A DNA stretch of 45,531 bases from Streptomyces sp. NRRL B-1347 (GTDB lineage: Bacteria; Actinomycetota; Actinomycetes; Streptomycetales; Streptomycetaceae), in NCBI RefSeq assembly GCF_000720325.1, contig NZ_JOJM01000082.1, positions 1-45,531 of the forward strand. Reading direction: 5' to 3'. Made by a program: the position numbers and the translations under genes. The notes beneath the pieces were generated by a model. The model made no database searches, had not been told where the DNA came from, and saw only the letters and a program-made list of their open reading frames with translations. Within the stretch, counting starts at the first letter, position 1. Each line of letters begins with the position of its first letter. Below, piece by piece: positions 18,001 to 24,713 of this stretch.

Positions 18001-18016
18001 CCGGCGCTCTCGCCGG
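18001..18016 (+). promoter_or_regulatory. Short hairpin upstream of the bacteriocin precursor gene
   Basis: CCGGCG at 18001-18006 and CGCCGG at 18011-18016 form a perfect 6-bp stem with a CTCT loop. It stands 10 nt before a larger hairpin. If transcribed, the two would form a tandem structure in the leader. Confidence 0.45.
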
Positions 18017-18025
18017 CCCGGGAAC

Positions 18026-18068
18026 CGGACGTGCCCGCCCCGCGCCAATCGGGGCGGGCACGCGTCCG
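18026..18068 (+). promoter_or_regulatory. Long stem-loop in the leader of the bacteriocin precursor gene
   Basis: GTGCCCGCCCCG at 18031-18042 pairs perfectly with CGGGGCGGGCAC at 18050-18061 around a 7-nt loop. The stem extends through a 2-nt bulge by CGGAC at 18026-18030 with GTCCG at 18064-18068. It ends 18 nt before the ribosome site of the precursor gene. It could be an attenuator, an mRNA-stabilising structure or a processing site for a highly expressed peptide mRNA; the sequence alone does not decide. Confidence 0.7.
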
Positions 18069-18101
18069 ATCGTAATGAATCGATCCAAAGGAACACGCGA
18101 C

Positions 18102-18383
18102 ATGAACCGCTCGGCCACCCGCCGTCCCCTGACCACCGCCGCCGTCGCCGCCACCGTCTTCGGCGCCTTCATGGTGGCCGCCACGGCCACCCCGTTCTTC
18201 CTGAAGAACGTGCTCAACATGAGCAAGGACTCCGCCTCGGTCGTCTACCAGTCGATCATGACCGGCATGGACGTCGCCTCGGCGATCGGCCTGGTCTCCG
18301 GCGGCCTGGCCGTCGGCTCCGTGATCATCTGGGGCGTCAAGCAGGCCATCAAGAAGGGCGGCAAGAAGGCCGTCATCGCCTAA
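18102..18383 (+). CDS. Putative circular bacteriocin precursor (AS-48/uberolysin/carnocyclin-like), 93 aa
   Basis: ATG 18102 follows AAAGGA at 9 nt spacing. Residues 1-30 form a leader with Arg pairs and an Ala/Val-rich core ending in ATAT, similar in style to the hydrophobic leader of enterocin AS-48. The rest (about 31-93) is a compact run of hydrophobic helices broken by Gly and ends in a cationic segment KQAIKKGGKKAVIA, closely resembling the AS-48 C-terminus as I remember it (KKKGKRAVIAW). The pattern VVxxxIxxG about 45 residues from the end also lines up by eye with carnocyclin A. No Cys is present, so lantibiotic or lasso classes do not fit. It heads an operon with a SpoIIM/DUF95 protein and ABC transporters, the hallmark context of circular bacteriocins. 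Family assignment is by motif and context, not by a search. Confidence 0.8.
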   Translation: MNRSATRRPLTTAAVAATVFGAFMVAATATPFFLKNVLNMSKDSASVVYQSIMTGMDVASAIGLVSGGLAVGSVIIWGVKQAIKKGGKKAVIA

Positions 18384-18476
18384 GTCCCGAGGCAGCGCAT
18401 CCGGCCGGGACCCCGCAGCCGCGGGGTCCCGGCGGGACCGACCGGTGGCACCAGACGACGCGGAGACACAGGGGCA

Positions 18477-19070
18477 ATGGATACGACGACCGGGCCGATC
18501 GCCCGGCCCACGGCCATGGGCAGCTGGAAGTCCGCGACCGCGGGGCTCTTCCGGCGGCAGTGGCCCGCCGTGATCAGCGGCGCCCTCCTGTGGCTCGCCG
18601 CGTTCGGCGCGGGCTGGTGGTTCGCGCCCGCGGACCCGACCGGGGTGAGCCGTGCCCCCAAGCAGGCCGACTGGGGCCTGTTCGCGGAGATCCTCGCGCG
18701 GAACGTCGGCGTCTCCGCGGCCCTCTTCCTCGGCGTCGCCACGCTCGGCGTGATGACGATCCCGCTCACCCTCCTGACCGGGACGCTCGCCGGTTACTAC
18801 TGGGGCCAGGGCAGCGCCGTCCTCGGCACCCAGGGCGTCGTACGGCACCTGCTGCCGCACATGCCGCTCGAACTGGCCTGTCTCGCGCTCGCCGCGGCGG
18901 CCGGTCTGGTGCCCCTGGTGACGTGGGCGCGCGCCGGACTCGGGCGGCGGCCCGCGCGTGAGGTGACCGCGCGGGGCCGGTTCGGCTTCCAGGACGCGTG
19001 CCTGCTGTGGGGCGTGTCCCTGGCGGGCCTGACGGTGGCGGCGGCGATCGAGACCTGGGTGAGCACGTGA
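18477..19070 (+). CDS. SpoIIM/DUF95-family membrane protein of the bacteriocin locus, 197 aa
   Basis: Four to five membrane segments. The core has an N-x8-LFLGVATLG segment, then LTGTLAGYYWGQG, then LLPHMPLELACLALAAAAGL; the H-x3-E motif before a Gly/Ala-rich helix is typical of the SpoIIM (DUF95) family. In known circular bacteriocin clusters a DUF95 protein (for example As-48C or CclC) is needed for maturation or export. It starts 93 bp after the precursor gene and its stop overlaps a GTG of the next frame. Family membership is judged from the motif; the bacteriocin role is inferred from position. Confidence 0.82.
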   Translation: MDTTTGPIARPTAMGSWKSATAGLFRRQWPAVISGALLWLAAFGAGWWFAPADPTGVSRAPKQADWGLFAEILARNVGVSAALFLGVATLGVMTIPLTLLTGTLAGYYWGQGSAVLGTQGVVRHLLPHMPLELACLALAAAAGLVPLVTWARAGLGRRPAREVTARGRFGFQDACLLWGVSLAGLTVAAAIETWVST

Positions 19071-19375
19071 CGGCGGGGGCGCCGGGGATGAACGGGGCTT
19101 CTGGGGCGACCGGGGCTTCCACGGCTGGCGGGGCCGCCGTGGGCAGTGGGGCTTCCACGGCTGGCGAGGCCGCCACCGCAGGTGGGTGCTCCGGAGCTGG
19201 TGGGGGATCCACCAGGAGCGAAACTTCCACGGCCGGTGGGGCGCCCCCAGCCACCGGCACACCCGCGGCCGGCGGCGCATCCGCGGGTGGAGCGGTGCCC
19301 GTGGGCGGTGGGGCGTTCAGCACCGCCGAGACTTCTGAGACGGACGGCACGATCGGGATGGGACGGGCAGCATGA
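19067..19375 (+). CDS. Low-complexity Gly/Ala/Ser/Thr-rich protein, 102 aa, function unknown
   Basis: The frame opens at GTG 19067, overlapping the DUF95 stop (GTGA), and closes with a TGA that overlaps the ATG of the next membrane protein gene (ATGA). Both junctions are typical of translational coupling, which supports real translation. The product is built from variants of GASTAGGAA, with two near-identical copies at about residues 17-25 and 28-36, one Cys at 41, and no membrane helix or signal peptide. It could be a flexible linker-like accessory protein, or only a coupling spacer that happens to be open. I do not recognise it. Confidence 0.5.
   Translation: MTAGAPGMNGASGATGASTAGGAAVGSGASTAGEAATAGGCSGAGGGSTRSETSTAGGAPPATGTPAAGGASAGGAVPVGGGAFSTAETSETDGTIGMGRAA
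19106..19180 (+). repeat. Direct repeat inside the low-complexity gene
   Basis: GGGGCTTCCACGGCTGGC occurs twice about 36 bp apart, each copy followed by a similar GGCCGCC segment, and a third weaker copy (CTTCCACGGCCGG) lies near 19224. The copies encode the GASTAG units and suggest internal expansion. Confidence 0.6.
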
Positions 19376-20076
19376 CCGGGACGACCAGTACCACCAGGAC
19401 GACCGGCGCGGCGGGCCTGCCCGCCTACGGAGACGACGCCCCCGACGGCCTCGGCGCCGCCGCGGCCCCCGCCTCCGGCGCCCGCGCGGGGTCCGCGCCC
19501 GGCTCCTTCGGCCAGGGCCTGCTGACCCGGCGCGGTCACGCCCTGGGCGTGAGCGCGCTGATCGTCGCCACGGCCGGGTTCAGCGTGCCGCTGTGGGGCG
19601 AGATCCACGACAAGGTCGTGGAGCGCGTCGACACCGCGTCCGAGGGCGCCATCGGCATCGGCACCAGCATCGCCTGGTGCACCAGCCTGCTCGCCAACGT
19701 CCTGACGCTCGGCCTGCTCGGCGTCCTCGTGGGCGCGCTCGGCGCGGTCGCCACGCGGCACCTGCCGCTGCCCGGCGACGTCCAGGGCGCGGGCGGGGCA
19801 GACGACTTCACCCGGCTGCGGCGGGCGTTCACGCTCGGCTGGGCAGCCTTCGTCCTCGCCAAGCTCACCGCCTGGACCGCGGCGGGCCTCGCGCTCGGCC
19901 ACGACGTGTCGCGGGCCGTGCCCACGGTGACGCACCTCGACGCCTGGCTGCCCCTGCTGCCCTGCGCGCTGCTGCTCGCGGCCCGCGCCGCCGGGTCCGC
20001 GTGGCCGCGCGCCGCCGCGACCGCCGCCGCAGTCACCGCCGCCTACGCCACCGCGCTCTGGCTGCTCCCCTCCTGA
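19372..20076 (+). CDS. Membrane protein of the bacteriocin locus, function unknown, 234 aa
   Basis: About 50 N-terminal residues are Thr/Gly/Ala-rich and disordered-looking. Five hydrophobic segments follow at about 57-78, 92-125, 151-174, 188-207 and 214-233. No catalytic motif is apparent. The ATG overlaps the stop of the preceding low-complexity frame, so it belongs to the same operon. Known circular bacteriocin clusters contain several poorly conserved membrane proteins for maturation and self-protection; this is a candidate for either, with no further evidence. Confidence 0.8.
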   Translation: MTGTTSTTRTTGAAGLPAYGDDAPDGLGAAAAPASGARAGSAPGSFGQGLLTRRGHALGVSALIVATAGFSVPLWGEIHDKVVERVDTASEGAIGIGTSIAWCTSLLANVLTLGLLGVLVGALGAVATRHLPLPGDVQGAGGADDFTRLRRAFTLGWAAFVLAKLTAWTAAGLALGHDVSRAVPTVTHLDAWLPLLPCALLLAARAAGSAWPRAAATAAAVTAAYATALWLLPS

Positions 20077-20116
20077 GTCCTCCCCGCCCCCCCCCCACGC
20101 ACCGCCCCGGAGAACC

Positions 20117-20635
20117 ATGCTGCACCGCCTCTTCTTCGCCACCCTGGGAAACCCCCGGCTCCTCCAGTTCGCGCTGCGCTGCTGGACCGTGGTGGTGGAC
20201 GGCATCGCCCGGCCCGGGGTGCGGATCGCGGGCGGGGTGCTCGCGGCGGCGGCCGGGGTGTGCGCGGTGGCCTACTTCGCCGCGTTCCGGGCCACGGCCG
20301 ACGCGACGCGGCGGGCCGTCGAGGCCTCGGCCGACCTGAGCGGCGACCCCGACGACGTGATGGGCGTCCTCCAGCTGCTCAGCGTCGTCTGGCTGGTCAG
20401 CGGCGTCGTGCTGCTGACCGTCGGCCTGCTGGTCGCCGTGGCCCGCTGGGGCAGCGTCCTGATGATCGTCGGCGGGGTGCTGTGGTGGGCGCCGCTCGGC
20501 GTCCTCGCGCTGTACCTGCCGTCCGCGACGGCGCCCAAGCTGCTCGCCGTGGCCTTCGTCGCGCTGATCGTGCCCGCCACCGTGCTCTGCCCCGCCGAAC
20601 GGTTCGGCGGGGCCCGCGCCGGTGAGGCGGCATGA
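20117..20635 (+). CDS. Four-helix membrane protein of the bacteriocin locus, 172 aa
   Basis: ATG 20117 follows GGAGAA. Hydrophobic segments lie at about 35-57, 84-110, 114-136 and 139-159, with an Asp-rich loop (DPDD) after the first. No known motif was recognised. The next gene starts inside its last codons, so the two are coupled. It is larger than the usual small cationic immunity proteins of circular bacteriocins (about 50 aa), so an immunity role cannot be assumed. Confidence 0.82.
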   Translation: MLHRLFFATLGNPRLLQFALRCWTVVVDGIARPGVRIAGGVLAAAAGVCAVAYFAAFRATADATRRAVEASADLSGDPDDVMGVLQLLSVVWLVSGVVLLTVGLLVAVARWGSVLMIVGGVLWWAPLGVLALYLPSATAPKLLAVAFVALIVPATVLCPAERFGGARAGEAA

Positions 20636-22335
20636 CGGCCCGCCCGGGCGGCAGCTGGCCGCGCACCGTCCACGCCCTGTGGCTCGCCGACACCCGGCGG
20701 CGCCTCAACCTCCTCGCCGGTACGGGCCCTTCGGCGCGGCGCCGCCGGAGCGCCGCGCGCGTCGTCGTCTGCGCGGGCGCGGCCGCGGTGCTCGGCACCC
20801 TCGTCGTGCTCGGCCGCACCCTCGGCGTCCTGGCGCCGCCGGGCCCCGCAGTCCGTACGGACCTGGCCACGTGGACCTGGACGCCCGTGGCCCTGTGGTT
20901 CCTCTTCCAGCTCTTCAGCGCGGAACCGGCGAAGGCCCGCGCCCTGGTGAGCCCGCCCGACGCGAGCGTGCTGCGGACGCTTCCGGTGTCCCGCGCCCAG
21001 CTGGTGACCGCCCGGCTCGTCGTCCCGGCCGCCGGGATCGCGCTCGGCCTGCTCACCGCCGCGGCCGCGATCGCCGTGCCGTGGCTCGCGGCCGGGGCCG
21101 AGGGGCGCGCCGCCCTGCCGGTCCTCGCGGTGCACGCGGCGGGCGCGGCGGCGAGCGGCGTCGCGCTGCGCGTGGCCCTGGTGACGGCGCTCATGGTGCG
21201 CGTGGTGCGCGTGCCGCAGCTGCCGCGCCTGGCCGTCGCCCTGGTGGGCGGGGGCCTGGTCGGCGTCGTGGCCGCGCCGTTCGTGCGCGCGCTCGGGGGC
21301 GGCTCGGGGCCCTCCGAACAGGACGTGGCCCGGCTCCTCGGGGACGCCGTGACGGCCTCGCGTCCCCAGCTGTGGACGGAGCTGCACGAGCCGGGCGCCC
21401 TCGCCCCGGCCGCCGCCGGGTACACCGCGCTCACCCTGCTCCTCGCCGCCTTCGCCGTGCTGCGGGTGCGGGCCACCGTCCGCCGCGACGCGACCGCGAC
21501 CGCGGGTTCGACCACCCGCGCGGCCACCGGCGCCACCGGGGCCTGGCCCGCGTCGCCGTACCGCGCGGTGTGGCGCGTGACCTGGCTGCGGCTGCTCCGC
21601 GGGCACCCGGAGACCGTGGGCGGCCTGCTGCGGCTCCAGCGGTTCGGCGCGTTCGCCGGAGCGGTCTGCGCGGCCGTCGTGGTGACGAACGGTCAGCCGG
21701 TGTGGCAGCTGCCCCCGGCCGCCGTCGGCGCCCTGTTCGTGGCGGTCGCGCTGATCACGACGAGCGAGGTCGTGCAGGTCTGCGGCATCGAGGCGGACCG
21801 GGAGTGCTGGGACGCGCTGCGCCAGTCGCCGCGCCCCACCGGCGCCTGGGCGGCGGCGAAGGCGTGGGCGGCCACCGCCGCGGTCGGCGCGGCCATCGGC
21901 CCGTTCGCGCTGGGCGCGGCCGCGCTGTGCGGCGTGCGGGGCGCGGCGGCCTGGACCCAGACCCTGCTCGCGCTCGCCGCCGTGGCCTGCGGCGCGGGCT
22001 GCGCCACGGTCCTCACGTATTTCTGCGTGCCGCGCGCCGAGACGTTCGCCGACGGCCGGGTGACGCGGGCCCCGGCCGCGGACGTCACCGAGGGCGTGTT
22101 CGTGGCCCTGCTCACCGTGCCGGTCACGGCGGGCGCGGGGCTCTGCCAGGCCCTCGCCGACGGCACGGCGGCCCGGCTCGCGCACGCCGTGCTGCTCGCC
22201 GCCGCGCTCGCGGGCGCCTGGGCCGTACTGCGCGCCGTCGCCGCCCGCGACCTCGCAGGGCCCAAGGCGGCGCCCGCCGCCCCGGCGCCCGCCGACTCCT
22301 CCGCCCGCCAGCAGAAAGCCGGAGCGCTCCAGTGA
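20632..22335 (+). CDS. Large polytopic membrane protein, ABC-exporter permease-like, 567 aa
   Basis: About ten to twelve hydrophobic segments in two halves are separated by a Thr/Ala-rich loop near 285-305. The segment SVLRTLPVSRAQLVTARL resembles the LPVSR-type loop of ABC-2 exporters. Its size and topology recall the large hydrophobic protein of the AS-48 cluster (As-48B, about 560 aa by memory), proposed there to act in maturation. The GTG of the following ATPase overlaps its stop (GTGA), so the two probably form one transporter. Whether it exports the peptide, cyclises it or both cannot be told from sequence. Confidence 0.85.
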   Translation: MTARPGGSWPRTVHALWLADTRRRLNLLAGTGPSARRRRSAARVVVCAGAAAVLGTLVVLGRTLGVLAPPGPAVRTDLATWTWTPVALWFLFQLFSAEPAKARALVSPPDASVLRTLPVSRAQLVTARLVVPAAGIALGLLTAAAAIAVPWLAAGAEGRAALPVLAVHAAGAAASGVALRVALVTALMVRVVRVPQLPRLAVALVGGGLVGVVAAPFVRALGGGSGPSEQDVARLLGDAVTASRPQLWTELHEPGALAPAAAGYTALTLLLAAFAVLRVRATVRRDATATAGSTTRAATGATGAWPASPYRAVWRVTWLRLLRGHPETVGGLLRLQRFGAFAGAVCAAVVVTNGQPVWQLPPAAVGALFVAVALITTSEVVQVCGIEADRECWDALRQSPRPTGAWAAAKAWAATAAVGAAIGPFALGAAALCGVRGAAAWTQTLLALAAVACGAGCATVLTYFCVPRAETFADGRVTRAPAADVTEGVFVALLTVPVTAGAGLCQALADGTAARLAHAVLLAAALAGAWAVLRAVAARDLAGPKAAPAAPAPADSSARQQKAGALQ

Positions 22336-22943
22336 TAGACATCGACGACCTCGTCGTCCGCCGGGGCACGGCGGACGTCCTCAGCGGCCTGACCGCCCGC
22401 GTCGCGCCGGGCGAAGCCGTCCGCGTCGCCGGGCCGAACGGCAGCGGCAAGAGCACGCTCCTGCGGGTGCTCGCCGGGCTCACCGCGCCCGACTCGGGCC
22501 GCGTCACCGTCGACGGGCGGGCGCCCGGCGACCCCGCGGTGCGGGCCCTGCGCGGCTATGTGCAGGAGCCGCCGCCGCTGTACGAGCACCTCACCGCGGC
22601 CGAGCAGCTGGGCTTCACCGCGGGCGTGTGGGGCGTGCCCGCGGGTGAGCTGCGCGAGCGCGCGGCGGCCCTCGGGCTCGGCGAGCGGCTCGACGTGCTC
22701 GTCGGCGAACTCTCCCTCGGCCAGCGCAAGAAGCTCGGCTACGTCTGCGCGACCGCGCACGCGCCCCGGCTCGTGCTGCTGGACGAGCCGTTCAACGGCC
22801 TGGACGCGGCCGCCGAGGGCGCCGTGCGCGCGGACCTCGCCCGGTGGCGGTCCGAGGGCCGCACGCTCGTCGTCGTCTCGCACTCCGACACCTCGGTCGC
22901 GGGCCTGGTGGACCGCACCCTGACCCTGGAGGCCGCCGCGTGA
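22332..22943 (+). CDS. ABC transporter ATPase of the bacteriocin locus, 203 aa
   Basis: A short ATP-binding subunit. Walker A GPNGSGKST is at 34-42, the signature is LSLGQRKK, Walker B is LVLLDEP and the switch His lies in VVSHSD. The GTG start at 22332 overlaps the upstream stop and its own stop overlaps the GTG of the next gene. It most likely energises the 567-aa membrane protein. The length is near the minimum for an ABC ATPase, as in bacteriocin exporters of the As-48D type (established knowledge, from memory). Confidence 0.93.
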   Translation: MIDIDDLVVRRGTADVLSGLTARVAPGEAVRVAGPNGSGKSTLLRVLAGLTAPDSGRVTVDGRAPGDPAVRALRGYVQEPPPLYEHLTAAEQLGFTAGVWGVPAGELRERAAALGLGERLDVLVGELSLGQRKKLGYVCATAHAPRLVLLDEPFNGLDAAAEGAVRADLARWRSEGRTLVVVSHSDTSVAGLVDRTLTLEAAA

Positions 22944-23887
22944 TCGAGGTCAAGGACCTGGTCAAGTCCTACGGCGGCCGGCGCGTCCTGGACGGCCTGT
23001 CGTTCACGGCCGCGCCCGGGAGCGTCACCGCGTTCCTCGGGCCCAACGGCGCGGGCAAGAGCACCACGCTGCGGATGGTCCTCGGCCTCGGCACCCCGGA
23101 CGCGGGCAGCGCCCTGGTGCGCGGCGTGCCGTACGCGCGGCTGCGCGACCCGCTGCGCACGGTGGGCGCGCTGCTCGACGCCTCGGCCTGCCACCCGGCG
23201 CGCAGCCCCCGCGCCCACCTCGCCTGGCTGGCGCGCACGCACCGCATCCCCGCGGCCCGGGTGGACGAGGTCCTCGGCCTGGTGGGCCTCGCGACGGCCG
23301 CGCGCCGGCCCGTGCGCGGCTTCTCGCTCGGCATGCGGCAGCGGCTCGGCATCGCGGTGGCGCTGCTCGGCGACCCCGAGGTGCTGCTCCTCGACGAGCC
23401 CATGAACGGCCTGGACCCGGAGGGCATCCAGTGGCTGCGCCGACTCCTGCGCGCCCTGGCCGACGAGGGCCGTACGGTCCTGGTCTCCAGCCACCTCATG
23501 CACGAGATGGCGGTCACCGCCGACCACGTCCTGGTGATCGGCCGGGGCCGGGTGCTCGCCGACGGGGACATGGCCGCGCTCCTGACGGCGGGGCAGGACG
23601 CGGTCCGCCTGGTGTCGCCGCGGCTCGACGCGCTCGCGCCCGCCCTGCGCGCCGAAGGCGCCGACGTGGCGTACGACGACGCGCCGGACACCGCGACGGT
23701 GACGGGCCTGACCGGCGCCCGCATCGGGGACATCGCCGCCGCGCACGCCTGGAGCGTGCACGAACTCACCCCCGTACGGCCGTCGTTGGAGGAGGCGTAC
23801 CTGCGGCTCACCGCGCGCGCCGCCGAGTACCGCGCGACCGCTCCCGCGACCGACGCCCCCCGGAAGGAGGCGGTAGCCCATGCGTGA
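22940..23887 (+). CDS. ABC transporter ATPase, BcrA/DrrA-like, 315 aa
   Basis: GTG 22940 begins IEVKDLVKSYGG. Walker A GPNGAGKST is at about 34-42, the signature FSLGMRQRLG, and Walker B VLLLDEPMNGLDPEG. A C-terminal extension of about 90 residues, typical of drug and peptide-resistance ATPases, follows. It overlaps the next permease gene by 8 bp. Such ATPase/ABC-2 pairs often protect producers from their own antimicrobial, so an immunity exporter is the leading guess here, by analogy with the second ABC system of the AS-48 cluster. Confidence 0.93.
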   Translation: MIEVKDLVKSYGGRRVLDGLSFTAAPGSVTAFLGPNGAGKSTTLRMVLGLGTPDAGSALVRGVPYARLRDPLRTVGALLDASACHPARSPRAHLAWLARTHRIPAARVDEVLGLVGLATAARRPVRGFSLGMRQRLGIAVALLGDPEVLLLDEPMNGLDPEGIQWLRRLLRALADEGRTVLVSSHLMHEMAVTADHVLVIGRGRVLADGDMAALLTAGQDAVRLVSPRLDALAPALRAEGADVAYDDAPDTATVTGLTGARIGDIAAAHAWSVHELTPVRPSLEEAYLRLTARAAEYRATAPATDAPRKEAVAHA

Positions 23888-24629
23888 CCTGCTCGCCGCC
23901 GAATGGATCAAGCTCCGCTCGGTGCGCTCCACCTGGACCCTGCTCGCGCTCGGCAGCGCGCTCACCATCGCCGTGGGGCTGCTGTTCTGCGCCCTGATCG
24001 GCCCCGAGTACCGGGCCGCGGACGCCGGGCGGCAGCGCGAACTCGACCCGGTGGGGCTGACGTTCACGGGCCTGCAGTTCGGGCAGGTGCCGCTGGTGAT
24101 CCTCGCGGTCCTCGCCGTCGGCAACGAGTACGGCACCGGCATGATCCGCACCACCCTCGCCGCGGTGCCCCGGCGGGGCCTCTTCCTCTCCGCCAAGCTC
24201 GCCCTGCTCGGCCTCGCGGGGGTCGCCTGGGGTCTTGCCACCGGCGCGGTGACGCTGCTCTCGGGGAGCGCGGTGCTCGGCGCGGGCCTTCCGCTGAGCG
24301 GCGAGGGCGTGCGCGCCGTGGCCGGCGCGGGGGTCTATGCCGGGTTGCTCGCCGTCCTTTCCGGTGCCCTTACGTTCATGGTGCGGCGGTCCATGACCGC
24401 GCTCGGGGTGCTCCTTCCGCTGCTGTTCGTTGTCTCCGGGGTCATGGCTACGGCGCCTCGGTTGCGGCCGCTCGCCCGGTTGCTGCCGGACCGGGCCGGG
24501 CTGCGGTTGATGCAGGGGCATCAAGACGCGGGCGACCTGACCCCCTTGGCCGGTGGTGGGGTGCTGCTTCTGTGGGTTGTGCTGGCTGTTGTGGTTGCGC
24601 GGTTCGTTCTGCGGCGTCAGGAGTGTTAG
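23880..24629 (+). CDS. ABC-2 type permease, partner of the BcrA-like ATPase, 249 aa
   Basis: The N-terminus AAEWIKLRSVRSTWTLL is the signature opening of actinobacterial ABC-2 permeases. Six hydrophobic segments follow, with an EYGTGMIRTTLAAVPRR loop after the second. ATG 23880 has GGAAGGAGG a short distance upstream. It is the last gene of the operon and is followed by a double hairpin. Confidence 0.93.
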   Translation: MRDLLAAEWIKLRSVRSTWTLLALGSALTIAVGLLFCALIGPEYRAADAGRQRELDPVGLTFTGLQFGQVPLVILAVLAVGNEYGTGMIRTTLAAVPRRGLFLSAKLALLGLAGVAWGLATGAVTLLSGSAVLGAGLPLSGEGVRAVAGAGVYAGLLAVLSGALTFMVRRSMTALGVLLPLLFVVSGVMATAPRLRPLARLLPDRAGLRLMQGHQDAGDLTPLAGGGVLLLWVVLAVVVARFVLRRQEC

Positions 24630-24639
24630 CGGCTGCGGG

Positions 24640-24711
24640 TTGTATGTGGTTGTTCGCGCCCACGCGGCGGAGCCGCATATCGACACAGCCCCGCGCCCCT
24701 AAAAGCGGGGC
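24640..24711. terminator. Double hairpin between convergent genes; resembles a dispersed Streptomyces intergenic repeat
   Basis: GCGGC-GGA-GCCGC at 24664-24676 forms one hairpin; GCCCCGC at 24688-24694 pairs with GCGGGGC at 24705-24711 across a GCCCCTAAAA loop. It sits between the bacteriocin operon and a convergent glycosyltransferase gene and could stop both. From memory, very similar sequences (a GGTTG...CGCGCCCACGCGGCGGAGCCGCATAT type element followed by CCCCGCGCCCCT) are scattered between genes in many Streptomyces genomes. Confidence 0.65.
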
Positions 24712-24713
24712 AG

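Larger units (their letters stand above)
17773..18101. other. Divergent control region between the LuxR regulator and the bacteriocin precursor gene
   Basis: No gene fits in this stretch. A TTGACA lies at 17911-17916 but no -10 box follows at normal spacing. A distant inverted pair, ACTGCC near 17933 and GGCAGT near 17956, is visible. Close to the precursor gene there are two hairpins (listed separately) and a small inverted repeat GATCG-N8-CGATC at 18068-18085 just before the ribosome site AAAGGA at 18087-18092. An extra in-frame ATG at 18075 starts with the same MNRS residues as the chosen start at 18102. Confidence 0.6.

Noticed and set aside
18102..18383. Precursor as a lanthipeptide, lasso peptide or small holin
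   Set aside because: There is no Cys, no lanthipeptide synthetase, no lasso B/C enzymes and no phage genes nearby; the DUF95 and ABC context fits circular bacteriocins better.
19067..19375. Minus-strand frame with RPRQPWKP repeats over the same stretch
   Set aside because: It runs against the operon, has no ribosome site, and its repeats mirror the plus-strand repeats; the plus frame has coupled junctions on both sides.
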